A stretch of DNA of 64,000 nt from Marthasterias glacialis (Eukaryota; Echinodermata; Asteroidea; Forcipulatida; Asteriidae). Shown here piece after piece: positions 10,180-22,135 of this stretch; position 1 is the first letter of the stretch, and each line of letters begins with the position of its first letter. Below the pieces are notes generated by a model that searched no databases, was not told where the DNA came from, and saw only the letters and a list, made by a program, of their open reading frames with translations. The translations under genes were made by a program, and so were the position numbers. The stretch is taken from positions 9,168,351 through 9,232,350 of the forward strand of contig OU452235.1 in the NCBI GenBank assembly GCA_911728455.2, given 5' to 3'.

Positions 10180-10960
10180 GTAACCGAGATGATTTTGAGT
10201 AAGTTTTGAGTATGCAACATATGATTTCGAATAGGCGAAATGATTCTGAGTGAGCGAAATGATCATAAGTAAAGAAAAATGACTTAGCGTAAGCAAAATA
10301 ATTTAGAGAAAGCGACATGGTTGTGAGTAACCGTGATGATTCTGAGTAAGTTTTGAGTATGCAACATATGATTTCGAATAGGCGAAATGATTCTGAGTGA
10401 GCGAAATGATCATAAGTAAAGAAAAATGACTTAGCGTAAGCAAAATAATTTAGAGAAAGCGACATGATTGTGAGTAACCGTGATGATTCTGAGTAAGTTT
10501 TGAGTATGCAACATATGATTTCGAATAGGCAAAATGATTCTGAGTGAGCGAAATGCTCATAAGTAAAGAAAAATGACTTAGCGTAAGCAAAATAATTTAG
10601 AGAAAGCGACATGATTGTGAGTAACCGTGATGATTCTGAGTAAGTTTTGAGTATGCAACATATGATTTCGAATAGGCGAAATGATTCTGAGTGAGCGAAA
10701 TGATCATAAGTAAAGAAAAATGACTTAGCGTAAGCAAAATAATTTAGAGAAAGCGACATGATTGTGAGTAACCGTGATGATTCTGAGTAAGTTTTGAATA
10801 TGCAGAATATGATTCCGAATAGACGAAATGATTCTGAGTGAGTGAAATGATCATAAGTAAAGAAAAATGACTTAGCGTAAGCAAAATAATTTGGAGTAAG
10901 CGACATGATTCTGAGAAAGCGAAATGATTTCGAGTAACTGGAATGATTCTGAGTTGAATG
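10180..10960 (-). repeat. 147-bp VNTR, unit 1 (4 units plus a variant)
   Basis: The repeat period is exactly 147 bp (10325, 10472, 10619). Each unit is itself made of 19-mers close to GAGTAAGCGAAATGATTCT plus one 33-bp variant. Because 147 is divisible by three, a minus-strand frame (10175-11080, 301 codons) stays open. Its low-complexity Ser/Phe/Tyr-rich translation has no start context or homology that I recognise and is taken as a by-product of the repeat. Confidence 0.9.
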
Positions 10961-12299
10961 ACCACGCAAAAAAAATAAAAATAAAATCAAATGAATAAGC
11001 GTACAAGTGAAATGATTTCTATAGTGAGCAAATTGAAGTGGATAAGAATAATGATTATATTTGAACGAGTGTTTATTCAATAACCAACACGATTCCTAGT
11101 AAACAAATTGATTCTGAGCAACCGGAAAAATTCCATAGGCGAAATGATTCTTAGTAGATTTCAAGTAATCTAAAAAATAAATCAAGGGAAATGATTTTCA
11201 GTAAACTGGATATGCCTTCGCTGAATATTCCTTGGGAGCAGCTTTTTTTTACCATGCATCAACTTTGAAAGTGAAATACGTTGTGCTTTGATGAATTTTT
11301 ATGGTCTGGGACAAGTGAAGTCATTATATTAGTTATTAAAAGCCAAACTAACATCTGATAACACAAATCAAATTTAAAACGCTAAAACAATTAGCGCTAC
11401 CCCGCCGCATTCATGTTTGCGGTTTTCCCACCAAAAACCTGTACAGGTTCGCAACACTGAGGAACATCATTGGATTAACGTGTGGAAAACAGGCGAGTGC
11501 GTACTTGTGTACAACTTTGCTATCAACTTTGAGCGGCGAAAAGCGGCGCAATCCACACAGCGTTGTACTAATGGTGCTCAGATTGAACAATTAACGGTTA
11601 ATTAAAGTGAAATACGTTGTGCTTTGATGAATTTTTATGGTCTGGGACAACTCTTGGTAAAAGAAATCATGTTTTCTAAACGATCTTTGTAATATAGCAA
11701 TCTAAAATTCAATATATTTTGAAAAATTGTGGTTTCTGACCTACCAAATAGTTACACTTTTTGGGCCGTGCCTTTTGTACACAGACACAAAACGTGCCAT
11801 AAATGACGTCATGATGACGTGACAGACACAAACAATCCAAATTGCACATCTACAATATTGAACAAGTCTATAACTGAAAAGAAAATTAAGATCGATTGTA
11901 GGCTTCCTGAGATAAGCTGGAGACAAGAATGCTTAATTAATTATTCACACTGCTGTCTTATGGTTAAGTAATTAATAATTATAATTTTATGATATCGTTT
12001 AGCTAAGTCAAGACACAAGCTTTAACATGATATAGAATTTAACTTATAATGATAATTCAAAGAACGGCATTTTGTGCGCAGAAAAGTCATGTGTTAAGTC
12101 AATAGGGTTTTGGGGAAATAAAGAATAATAATAATAATAATAATAACTAGACATTATGTGTTTGTGGACAAACACGTAGCTGTTCCGAAGTTGTTTGTCC
12201 TTTGATTAAATACTCATCCTTGATAATGGTCCTACACGGTACAACGATAATGACTTTGACAATTGGCGCAGGACATATGTTTTTTTTTTAATTGAGAGC

Positions 12300-12945
12300 T
12301 TCTTTTTTCGACCGGAAGTTAAGGTCAAAGTGGGGTCATGCGTGATATCAAAATGTCACCTTCGATGTGAGCTACAAATGTACAAAGATTATAACTCTAC
12401 GACATTTGGCACATGATATATGTTTTTTTAATTTAGAGCTTCCTGTCTGGACCGGAAGTAAAGGTCAAAGTGAGGTCTTGCCTAGTAACCAAATGTCAAA
12501 TGTGATGTAAGGTACAAATGGTACAAAGATAATGACTAGTACATTTGCCACAGGAGATATGCTTTTTGAAATTTAGAGCTTCCAGTTTGGACCGGAAGTA
12601 AAGATCAAAGTGGGGTCATTCTAATAACCAAATGTCACACATGATGTAAGCTACAAATGGAACAAAGATTATGACTCTAGGACATTTGGCACATGAGATA
12701 TGCTGTTATGAAATTTATAGCTTCCTGTTTGGACCGGAAGTAAAGGTCAAAGTGGGGTTATGCCTCTAAACAAAATGTCCGATATGATGTAAGCTACAAA
12801 ACAACATAAAGATTACAAATTTATGAAATTTAGTTCAGGAGATGAGATTCTTTTAAGTTTTGAACTTCCTGTTTGGACCGGAAGGAAAGGTCAAATCGGG
12901 GTCATATGTTTAAATAAAATGCCACATGTGCTCTAAGCTAATTTG
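12300..12945 (+). repeat. Five ~130-bp repeats with ETS/DR5 motif, unit 2
   Basis: Same order as in unit 1. One copy has AGATCA in the first half-site. The last has spacer AATCG between AGGTCA and GGGTCA. Confidence 0.8.
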
Positions 12946-12959
12946 GAGTAAGCGACATG

Positions 12960-13440
12960 ATTCAGGGTAACCGAGATGATTTTGAGTAAGTTTTGAGTAT
13001 GCAACATATGATTTTGAATAGGCGAAATGATTCTGAGTGAGCGAAATGATCATAAGTAAAGAAAAATGACTTAGCGTAAGCAAAATAATTTAGAGAAAGC
13101 GACATGATTGTGAGTAACCGTGATGATTCTGAGTAAGTTTTGAGTATGCAACATATGATTTCGAATAGGCGAAATGATTCTGAGTGAGCGAAATGATCAT
13201 AAGTAAAGAAAAATGACTTAGCGTAAGCAAAATAATTTAGAGAAAGCGACATGATTGTGAGTAACCGTGATGATTCTGAGTAAGTTTTGAATATGCAGAA
13301 TATGATTCCGAATAGGCGAAATGATTCTGAGTGAGCGAAATGATCATAAGTAAAGAAAAATGACTTAGCGTAAGCAAAATAATTTGGAGTAAGCGACATG
13401 ATTCTGAGAAAGCGAAATGATTTCGAGTAACTGGAATGAT
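12960..13440 (-). repeat. 147-bp VNTR, unit 2 (2 units plus a variant)
   Basis: Two standard units and one variant unit beginning GAGTAAGTTTTGAATATGC. The lower copy number explains most of the length difference from unit 1. Confidence 0.9.
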
Positions 13441-14789
13441 TCTGAGTTGAATGACCACGCAAAAAAATAAAAATAAAATCAAATGAATAAGCGTACAAGT
13501 GAAATGATTTCTATAGTGAGCAAATTGAAGTGGATAAGCATAATGATTATATTTGAACGAGTGTTTATTCAATAACCAACACGATTCCTAGTAAACAAAT
13601 TGATTCTGAGCAACCGGAAAAATTCCATGGGCGAAATGATTCTAAGTAGATTTCAAGTAATCTAAAAAATAAATCAAGGGAAATGATTTTCAGTAAACTG
13701 GATATGCCTTTGCTGAATATTTCTTGGGAGCAGCTTTTTTTACCATGCATCAACTTTGAAAGTGAAATACGTTGTGCTTTGATGAATTTTTATGGTCTGG
13801 GACAAGTGAAGTCATTAAATTAGTTATTAAAAGCCAAACTAACATCTGATAACACAATCAAATTTAAAACGCTAAAACAATTAGCGCTACCCCGCCGCAT
13901 TCATGTTTGCGGTTTTCCCACCAAAAACCTGTACAGGTTCGCAACACTGAGGAACATCATTGGATTAACGTGTGGAAAACAGGCGAGTGCGTACTTGTGT
14001 ACAACTTTGCTATCAACTTTGAGCGGCGAAAAGCGGCGCAATCCACACAGCGTTGTACTAATGGTGCTCAGATTGAACAATTAACGGTTAATTAAAGTGA
14101 AATACGTTGTGCTTTGATGAATTTTTATGGTCTGGGACAACTCTTGGTAAAAGAAATCATGTTTTCTAAACGATCTTTGTAATATAGCAATCTAAAATTC
14201 AATATATTTTGAAAAATTGTGGTTTCTGACCTACCAAATAGTTACACTTTTTGGGCCGTGCCTTTTGTACACAGACACAAAACGTGCCATAAATGACGTC
14301 ATGATGACGTGACAGACACAAACAATCCAAATTGCACATCTACAATATTGAACAAGTCTATAACTGAAAAGAAAATTAAGATCGATTGTAGGCTTCCTGA
14401 GATAAGCTGGAGACAAGAATGCTTAATTAATTATTCACACTGCTGTCTTATGGTTAAGTAATTAATAATTATAATTTTATGATATCGTTTAGCTAAGTCA
14501 AGACACAAGCTTTAACATGATATAGAATTTAACTTATAATGATAATTCAAAGAACGGCATTTTGTGCGCAGAAAAGTCATGTGTTAAGTCAATAGGGTTT
14601 TGGGGAAATAAAGAATAATAATAATAATAATAATAACTAGACATTATGTGTTTGTGGACAAACACGTAGCTGTTCCGAAGTTGTTTGTCCTTTGATTAAA
14701 TACTCATCCTTGATAATGGTCCTACACGGTACAACGATAATGACTTTGACAATTGGCGCAGGACATATGTTTTTTTTTTAATTGAGAGC

Positions 14790-15435
14790 TTCTTTTTTCG
14801 ACCGGAAGTTAAGGTCAAAGTGGGGTCATGCGTGATATCAAAATGTCACCTTCGATGTGAGCTACAAATGTACAAAGATTATAACTCTACGACATTTGGC
14901 ACATGATATATGTTTTTTTAATTTAGAGCTTCCTGTCTGGACCGGAAGTAAAGGTCAAAGTGAGGTCTTGCCTAGTAACCAAATGTCAAATGTGATGTAA
15001 GGTACAAATGGTACAAAGATAATGACTAGTACATTTGCCACAGGAGATATGCTTTTTGAAATTTAGAGCTTCCAGTTTGGACCGGAAGTAAAGATCAAAG
15101 TGGGGTCATTCTAATAACCAAATGTCACACATGATGTAAGCTACAAATGGAACAAAGATTATGACTCTAGGACATTTGGCACATGAGATATGCTGTTATG
15201 AAATTTATAGCTTCCTGTTTGGACCGGAAGTAAAGGTCAAAGTGGGGTTATGCCTCTAAACAAAATGTCCGATATGATGTAAGCTACAAAACAACATAAA
15301 GATTACAAATTTATGAAATTTAGTTCAGGAGATGAGATTCTTTTAAGTTTTGAACTTCCTGTTTGGACCGGAAGGAAAGGTCAAATCGGGGTCATATGTT
15401 TAAATAAAATGCCACATGTGCTCTAAGCTAATTTG
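14790..15435 (+). repeat. Five ~130-bp repeats with ETS/DR5 motif, unit 3
   Basis: Essentially identical to those in unit 2, which points to recent duplication of the whole 2490-bp unit. Confidence 0.8.
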
Positions 15436-15449
15436 GAGTAAGCGACATG

Positions 15450-15930
15450 ATTCAGGGTAACCGAGATGATTTTGAGTAAGTTTTGAGTATGCAACATATG
15501 ATTTTGAATAGGCGAAATGATTCTGAGTGAGCGAAATGATCATAAGTAAAGAAAAATGACTTAGCGTAAGCAAAATAATTTAGAGAAAGCGACATGATTG
15601 TGAGTAACCGTGATGATTCTGAGTAAGTTTTGAGTATGCAACATATGATTTCGAATAGGCGAAATGATTCTGAGTGAGCGAAATGATCATAAGTAAAGAA
15701 AAATTACTTAGCGTAAGCAAAATAATTTAGAGAAAGCGACATGATTGTGAGTAACCGTGATGATTCTGAGTAAGTTTTGAATATGCAGAATATGATTCCG
15801 AATAGGCGAAATGATTCTGAGTGAGCGAAATGATCATAAGTAAAGAAAAATGACTTAGCGTAAGCAAAATAATTTGGAGTAAGCGACATGATTCTGAGAA
15901 AGCGAAATGATTTCGAGTAACTGGAATGAT
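15450..15930 (-). repeat. 147-bp VNTR, unit 3 (2 units plus a variant)
   Basis: Nearly identical to unit 2. One base difference (AAATTACTTAG for AAATGACTTAG) closes the minus-strand frame partway, which shows the frame is not under selection. Confidence 0.9.
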
Positions 15931-16252
15931 TCTGAGTTGAATGACCACGCAAAAAAATAAAAATAAAATCAAATGAATAAGCGTACAAGTGAAATGATTT
16001 CTATAGTGAGCAAATTGAAGTGGATAAGCATAATGATTATATTTGAACGAGTGTTTATTCAATAACCAACACGATTCCTAGTAAACAAATTGATTCTGAG
16101 CAACCGGAAAAATTCCATGGGCGAAATGATTCTAAGTAGATTTCAAGTAATCTAAAAAATAAATCAAGGGAAATGATTTTCAGTAAACTGGATATGCCTT
16201 TGCTGAATATTTCTTGGGAGCAGCTTTTTTTACCATGCATCAACTTTGAAAG

Positions 16253-16930
16253 TGAAATACGTTGTGCTTTGATGAATTTTTATGGTCTGGGACAAGTGAA
16301 GTCATTAAATTAGTTATTAAAAGCCAAACTAACATCTGATAACACAATCAAATTTAAAACGCTAAAAAAATTAGCACTACCCCGCCGCATTCATGTTTGC
16401 GGTTTTCCCACCAAAAACCTGTACAGGTTCGCAACACTCAGGAACATCATTGGATTAACGTGTGAAAAACAGGCGAGTGCGTACTTGTGTACAACTTTGC
16501 TATCAACTCTGAGCGGCGAAAAGCGGCGCAATCCACACAGCGTTGTACTAATGCTGCTCAGATTGAACAATTAACGGTTAATTAAAGTGAAATACGTTGT
16601 GCTTTGATGAATTTTTATGGTTTGGGACAAGTGAAGTCATTATATTAGTTATTAAAAGCCAAACTAACATCTGATAACACAAATCAAGTTTAAAACGCTA
16701 AAAAAATTAGCGCTACCCCGCCGCATTCATGTTTGCGGTTTTCCCACCAAAAACCTGTACAGGTTCGCAACACTGAGGAACATCATTGGATTAACGTGTG
16801 AAAAACAGGCGAGTGCGTACTTGTGTACAACTTTGCTATCAACTTTGAGCGGCGAAAAGCGGCGCAATCCACACAGCGTTGTACTAATGGTGCTCAGATT
16901 GAACAATTAACGGTTAATTAAAGTGAAATA
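16253..16930 (+). repeat. 335-bp module in tandem duplicate, unit 3
   Basis: Two copies, each with CTACCCCGCCGCATTCATG, ACCTGTACAGGT (a palindrome) and GAGCGGCGAAAAGCGGCGC. Only one copy is present in units 1, 2 and 6. Related doublets lie at 37190-37850 and 40880-41570. Confidence 0.85.
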
Positions 16931-17604
16931 CGTTGTGCTTTGATGAATTTTTATGGTCTGGGACAACTCTTGGTAAAAGAAATCATGTTTTCTAAACGAT
17001 CTTTGTAATATAGCAATCTAAAATTCAATATATTTTGAAAAATTGTGGTTTTTGACCTACCAAATAGTTACACTTTTTGGGCCGTGCCTTTTGTACACAG
17101 ACACAAAACGTGCCATAAATGACGTCATGATGACGTGACAGACACAAACAATCCAAATTGCACATCTACAATATTCAACAAGTCTATAACTGAAAAGAAA
17201 ATTAAGATCGGTTGTAGGCTTCCTGAGATAAGCTGGAGACAAGAATGCTTAATTAATTATTCACACTGCTGTCTTATGGTTAATTAATTAATAATTATAA
17301 TTTTATGATATCGTTTAGCTAAGTCAAGACACAAGCTTTAACATGATATAGAATTTAACTTATAATGATAATTCAAAGAACTGCATTTTGTGCGCAGAAA
17401 AGTCATGTGTTAAGTCAATAGGGTTTTGGGGGAAATAAAGAATAATAATAATAATAACTAGACATTATGTGTTTGTGGACAAACACGTAGCTGTTCCGAA
17501 GTTGTTTGTCCTTTGATTAAATACTCAAGACCTTGATAATGGTCCCACACGGTACAACGATAATGACTTTGACAATTGGCGCAGGACATATGTTTTTTTT
17601 TTAA

Positions 17605-18260
17605 TTGAGAGCTTCTTTTTTCGACCGGAAGTAAAGGTCAAAGTGGGGTCATGCGTGATATCAAAATGTCACCTTAGATGTGAGCTACAGATGTACAAAG
17701 ATTATAACTCTACGACATTTGGCACATGATATAATATGTTTTTTTTTAATTGACAGCTTCCTGTCTGGACCGGAAGTAAAGGTCAAAGTGAGGTCTTACC
17801 TAGTAACCAAATGTCACATGTGATGTAAGCTAAAAATGGTACAAAGATAATGACTAGTACATCTGACAGAGGAGATATGCTTTTTGAAATTTAGAGCTTC
17901 CTGTTTGGACCGGAAGTAAAAGTCAAAGTGGGGTCATGCCTATAACCAAATGTCACACATGATGTAAGCTACAAATGGAACAAAGATTATGACTCTAGGA
18001 CATTTGGCACATGAGATATGCTGTTATGAAATGTATAGCTTCCTGTTTGGACCGGAAGTAAAGGTCAAAGTGGGGTCACGCCTCTAAACAAAATGTCCGA
18101 TATGATGTAAACTACAAAATAACATAAATATTACAAATTTATGAAATTTAGTTCAGGAGATGAGACTCTTTAAAGTTTTGAACTTCCTGTTTGGACCGGA
18201 AGGAAAGGTCAAATCGGGGTCATATGTTTAAATAAAATGCCACATGTGCTCTAAGCTTTA
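17605..18260 (+). repeat. Five ~130-bp repeats with ETS/DR5 motif, unit 4
   Basis: This truncated unit keeps five motif copies, three of them with both half-sites intact. The VNTR is absent downstream. Confidence 0.8.
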
Positions 18261-18873
18261 AAATGGCACAAAGATTGTGACTCTACGATGTGTGCTTCGG
18301 GAGATATGATTTTTTCATTATTAAACGTTGAATTAATGTAACTTGATACCTGATGACGTCACGATGACGAAAACAAGTTTGCCTTACTATGATTTTTTGT
18401 TATTTACAAGGTGGTATAACTTTTATTCCTATGCGATGCCTTTGAACGAAAACCCTAAAAATGCAAAGATTCTGCAAGTTTTATGTAGAAAAACATCTAC
18501 CAATAGAGGGCGCTATAGCATATGTGAAGTCATTATATTAGTTATTAAAAGCCAAACTAATATCTGAGAACACAATATGAAGTTTTAAACACTAAAAGAT
18601 AAAAATACAAAATCAAGCTTAAAACAGGCGTGTGCGTACTTGTGTATAAAATTGTACGCTTTTTTGAGCCGCGAAATGCGGCGCAGTCCTCACAACGTTG
18701 TACACATGGTGGTCAGACTGATCAATTAACGGTTAATTATCGTGGCATTACATTGTGCTTTAATTAGTTTTAATGGTCTGGAATAAATATTGGTAAAAGC
18801 ATTAATGTTTTTTAAATGACCTCAATTAGTAAATTAATTTTTTTGATATCGTTAAGCTATGTCAAGACACAAG

Positions 18874-19240
18874 CTTAATAGCGGGATACCGCGCACTGTG
18901 ATGCGCGGCGAACTAAAGCGCGCCCTCTTTGAAGCTTTTTACGACAGTCAAGGGGAGATTTTGTGCCCTCCTAACTTTGCTTCGTTTGCGTGCAGCCAAC
19001 CTAGTGTGGTTCCCAGACCCAAAAATCTCTTACTATTGTCTAAGATATGTTACAAGAGTCGCCAGGGAATCTTTGGCTAGGGAACCAGACTACAGCCAAC
19101 CTCGCCACCGTGGCCGGGCAGCGCGCCGTATTGTTGATGCCTTTGGTCTCGTTTTGATCTTGCCAATCTCGACACCAAAAAATAGCGCGGCGGCGAGATC
19201 AACTATCCCCCTGGGAACGAGGTAGCCTTTTCGTAGAGTT
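18874..19240. repeat. GC-richer repeat-like fragment
   Basis: Base composition shifts sharply here, with CCGCGC and GGCGGCGAG tracts. It contains GCGCGCCCTCTTTGAAG, and CTGGGAACGAGGTAG near the right edge. No ORF with a recognisable domain is present. It looks like the remains of a mobile element, but no termini were found. Confidence 0.4.
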
Positions 19241-19248
19241 ACAATGTA

Positions 19249-20105
19249 CAGTCGACTCTCGTTAATACGAGGTCCACCGGACTGGCCTGTTTTTCTCGTA
19301 TTAACCGAACCTCGTATTATCCGAGCGCGGTATTAACAATGCACATTGCATGCATAAATGGACGCACGTGTATAAATGCACCCGTACTGCAATAGAAACT
19401 GCATAACTGTGATGATTTACATGTACATGTACCATACAAACATACAACATTTTGGGCAAATAAAACTGTTTTGATTTAATTAATTTATTTCGAAAGTCAA
19501 TTTATGAAACAATTTACATTTTTCATGACTGAAAAAGGAACACATATGACTTTAACTTGCCGTTCTTGGCAGCCAAGTTTCGGTCGCAACGGCCAACATG
19601 ACAAGTTGAATGTTGATTTTCATTGGTTGTCACACCGTACCTTAGTAAGTAATGCGAGATAGCTCATAGCCAAGGCGGGATACCAGCGAACAATAAACGG
19701 TCTGGTGTCCACCTCTCATTTGCGTTGTACAAATACTACCATTTAATAGACTGGTACCATTGCCAACGCTTAAAATTTAATAGCACCTCTATTGATCATG
19801 ATCAACGGAGCGGTAGCACATGATTTGAAAGGCTGGGACGTCAATTTTTCACCTCCATGAAGGTAAACTATCGATGCCCAACAATTGATTCCCCAAACTC
19901 GCTATAAAAGTAAGACAAACAATACATTTGCTCGTTACGGGGCCGCAAGAATACCTCGTATTATCCGTGTTCTCGTTATGACCGTGCTCGTATCATCCGT
20001 ATTTAAATGCATTAAAACACGCACGGGGCAGTTCGGGACCGGCAAAATACCTCGTATTAACCGGAACCTCGTAACATCCGAGCTCGTAATAACGAGAGTC
20101 GACTG
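19249..20105. mobile_element. pogo/Tigger-like MITE with TA target duplication
   Basis: TA at 19247-19248 and 20106-20107 flanks inverted ends starting CAGTCGACTCTCGTTA. The termini match over about 23 bp with one mismatch. Inside each end are several further copies of CTCGTATTAACCG or CTCGTATTATCCG, which look like subterminal transposase sites. There is no transposase frame. The TA target and CAGT...CTCGTTA ends fit the pogo/Tigger branch of Tc1/mariner. Confidence 0.85.
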
Positions 20106-20112
20106 TATATGA

Positions 20113-20246
20113 TGTATATGGCAGCTTTACAGCTTCTGCGGTGTGGGAGCCAGTCTGGAATCGTCGCATGACACCAGCACGTATTGTCTCAGCTATGGCA
20201 GTTTGCAACAAGCGTCTGGGATTCAGATCTGATATTCTGACGAACG
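20113..20246 (+). other. Candidate orphan exon
   Basis: One frame is open and protein-like (VWEPVWNRRMTPARIV, then SAMAVCNKRLGF) and ends at a good splice donor, AACG/gtgagt. A weak acceptor, TTTACAG, lies near 20132. No family was recognised. It could be a 5' exon that splices to the acceptor before the Helentron ORF1 (22133), in which case it joins out of phase with ORF1 and would be untranslated. It could also be a host exon stranded by insertions. Confidence 0.25.
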
Positions 20247-20944
20247 GTGAGTCTTCATAGAATTTTTATTCCAAAGGAAATATAAATTTGTGGTTTTATT
20301 TTTATAATTGAGAAGTTATTTTGGAATATTAGTCCACACAAAATGAGTGTTGTTTTTATAAAATTTTAAATTTGTGGATGTATTCTTTATTTGCATGGAT
20401 ATTGGAGGTATTTGGCTGCAAGTGCAAGTGCAAGCAGTCCACGATGGTAGAACGAAACCAGACAAATATTTTTAACAATAAAAATATGATTCACCAAAAC
20501 AGTCACTGCTTGATAACGGTGACTAAAACAAAAGAAAGTCGGTGCTGGTAAAATATCCACTGCTATTTTTATGTATTATTGCTTATTTTTAATTTAGTTA
20601 TTGTTTTCAAAGTTATTTTTCTAAATTTCATGGGTTTTTTAAGTGAAGGGGTTTATTATTAAATAGTTTGACATTAATTGTGAATGATTAGTAAGTAGTA
20701 TAATTTTTAAAAAGATTAAAAATTACCAATCTGCGTTAGTAGCTCGTACATAATTTGTTATGTTTTCTATTTTTGGCTTTTTATGTAAGTAATATGAAGT
20801 GTGTTGTTAAGAGCAGCTGTTGGTTATTATTGTTTTACTGTCACATACATTTTGCTTCCAATGAACACCATCACGTGACACATTACTACTTTTGTGAAGA
20901 AAAAATTAAAAAACAAGTGGACATTTTGTTGAAAAAAGAAATCA
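20247..20944. other. AT-rich intron-like or intergenic DNA
   Basis: No supported ORF or repeat. T-rich, with short poly-A and poly-T runs. Confidence 0.5.
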
Positions 20945-21130
20945 CATAATCATGTGTCACTCAAGGTCAAACAAAGAGTTGCCATGGCAACAGCTTACCC
21001 CTAATAACATTTTATTTGTTTTCGCAATATAACCCCAGATAAGTTGAAAAGTGAAAGTCACATTTGCTGGTGATTGGATGTAGCGGGAAATAGTTCACAT
21101 GAAATATATAGTTGGGGTCCCTCCTCACCC
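20945..21130 (+). repeat. Diverged piggyBac-MITE relative
   Basis: It matches 5045-5210 through CAAGGTCAAACAAAGAGTTG and CCATGGCAACAGC, but has lost the TTAA-flanked terminus. Confidence 0.55.
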
Positions 21131-21392
21131 CTGGGTCCATGTATCGTTAATCATCAGACCACAGACTCAGAGGCTAATCGCTGATGAAATGAGAGACCAG
21201 TTTAAATCATTGAGTTATCTGCCAGAATTAGATCAATGTAGTAAATGTAATAAATGCACCTGGGATAAAGAATGTTGAGGAGTTGTATCAATAATGCAGG
21301 TTATTTGCTTTTGTCAATGTTATGTTGAAGAATAAACAAAAGAAAATGTGTGAGTCTCATGTTTTTAAAGGATGATTAGGTGTAGCTTGTAT

Positions 21393-21776
21393 CAGTGGGG
21401 TAACTGGGGGGGGAGGGGGGCACGGGGGGCACTTGCCTCCCCCAACTGATGTCCATGCCCCCCCCCCCCCAAGATGTGCCCCCGTTTTGGTATTGAAAGA
21501 CTGGACTGTTGAGATAAAAAAAAATCCAGAATGAAATGTTACGTGTTATGAGCTTTTATGTAGTAATTGTAATGCTTTTAAAACATTTTTTTTGTTATTG
21601 ATACTCAGAATGTATTTTGTTTTACGTCAACACGTCAGAAGAGCGCTGAAAAGGGGCTTGTTTAGGAAAATACAAATGGAAACTACATTTTATAATTGAC
21701 GAAAAGTGCCCCCTTTGTGAAAATGGTGCCCCTCCCCCTTGTGCCCCCGTAAAATGTTGCCCTAGTTACAGCACTG
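21393..21776. mobile_element. hAT-like MITE rich in G/C homopolymers
   Basis: The left end CAGTGGGGTAACTGGGG mirrors the right end CCCTAGTTACAGCACTG. Both are close to the CAGTGGCGTAACTAGGG termini common among hAT-type MITEs. The interior has long G and C runs around GGCACGGGGGGCAC. The flanking octamers do not match, so the target duplication has decayed. Confidence 0.6.
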
Positions 21777-22106
21777 AAAAGAAATGTATTTTTTTATAAT
21801 AAAGTTGGTAATTAGTTTGTGTTAAATAAAGCACTAAATGTGTACATTGAATTACTGTTACTTGAAAAGATTGGTTCATGAATAAGAACATGAAGACATA
21901 ATGAACCTCTTTAATGTGTTTTGTTATTTGTTTTGAATGAGGCATGTGACAAAATTTTTGTTATACAAATGACTATGATTATGATTGTTTTTGAAATATT
22001 AAGGAAGATGGTAATATTTTTTGTTGTCAATATGTTTATATCTTTTGCAAAATAAAACCATTGCTGACTACAAGTATCAAGCATTTGTCACATTGTTTTG
22101 AATTTG
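21777..22106. other. AT-rich DNA upstream of the Helentron ORF1
   Basis: No ORF. Ends in an intron-like pyrimidine tract (see next entry). Confidence 0.5.
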
Positions 22107-22135
22107 TTTGATTTCATGTTTTTCTTCAACAGAAG
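22107..22135 (+). promoter_or_regulatory. Splice acceptor before Helentron ORF1
   Basis: CATGTTTTTCTTCAACAG is a strong acceptor whose AG ends three bases before the ORF1 ATG. A spliced leader exon upstream is therefore likely. Confidence 0.6.

Larger units (their letters stand above)
9357..18873 (+). repeat. Left tandem array of ~2.5-kb composite units
   Basis: Unit starts (ACTAGACATTATGTG) lie at 9357, 12146, 14636 and 17457. Units 2 and 3 are nearly identical. Each full unit has five parts in order: a head with a small hairpin (TGTTTGTGGACAAACA); about five diverged ~130-bp repeats with the ETS/DR5 motif; a 147-bp VNTR; a ~335-bp module around CCCGCCGCATTCATGTTTGC; and a ~520-bp tail ending GGGTTTTGGGGAAATAAAG(AAT)n. 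Unit 3 carries the 335-bp module twice. Unit 4 lacks the VNTR and instead carries GGTGGTATAACTTTTATTCC-type sequence, probably the older form, and stops at 18873 inside the tail. No coding function was found. The (AAT)n tail suggests an originally transposed element that later became tandem. Confidence 0.9.

Noticed and set aside
18859-19225. Overlapping ORFs of 73 and 98 codons
   Set aside because: No recognisable domain. The GC-rich repeat-like composition explains the lack of stops.
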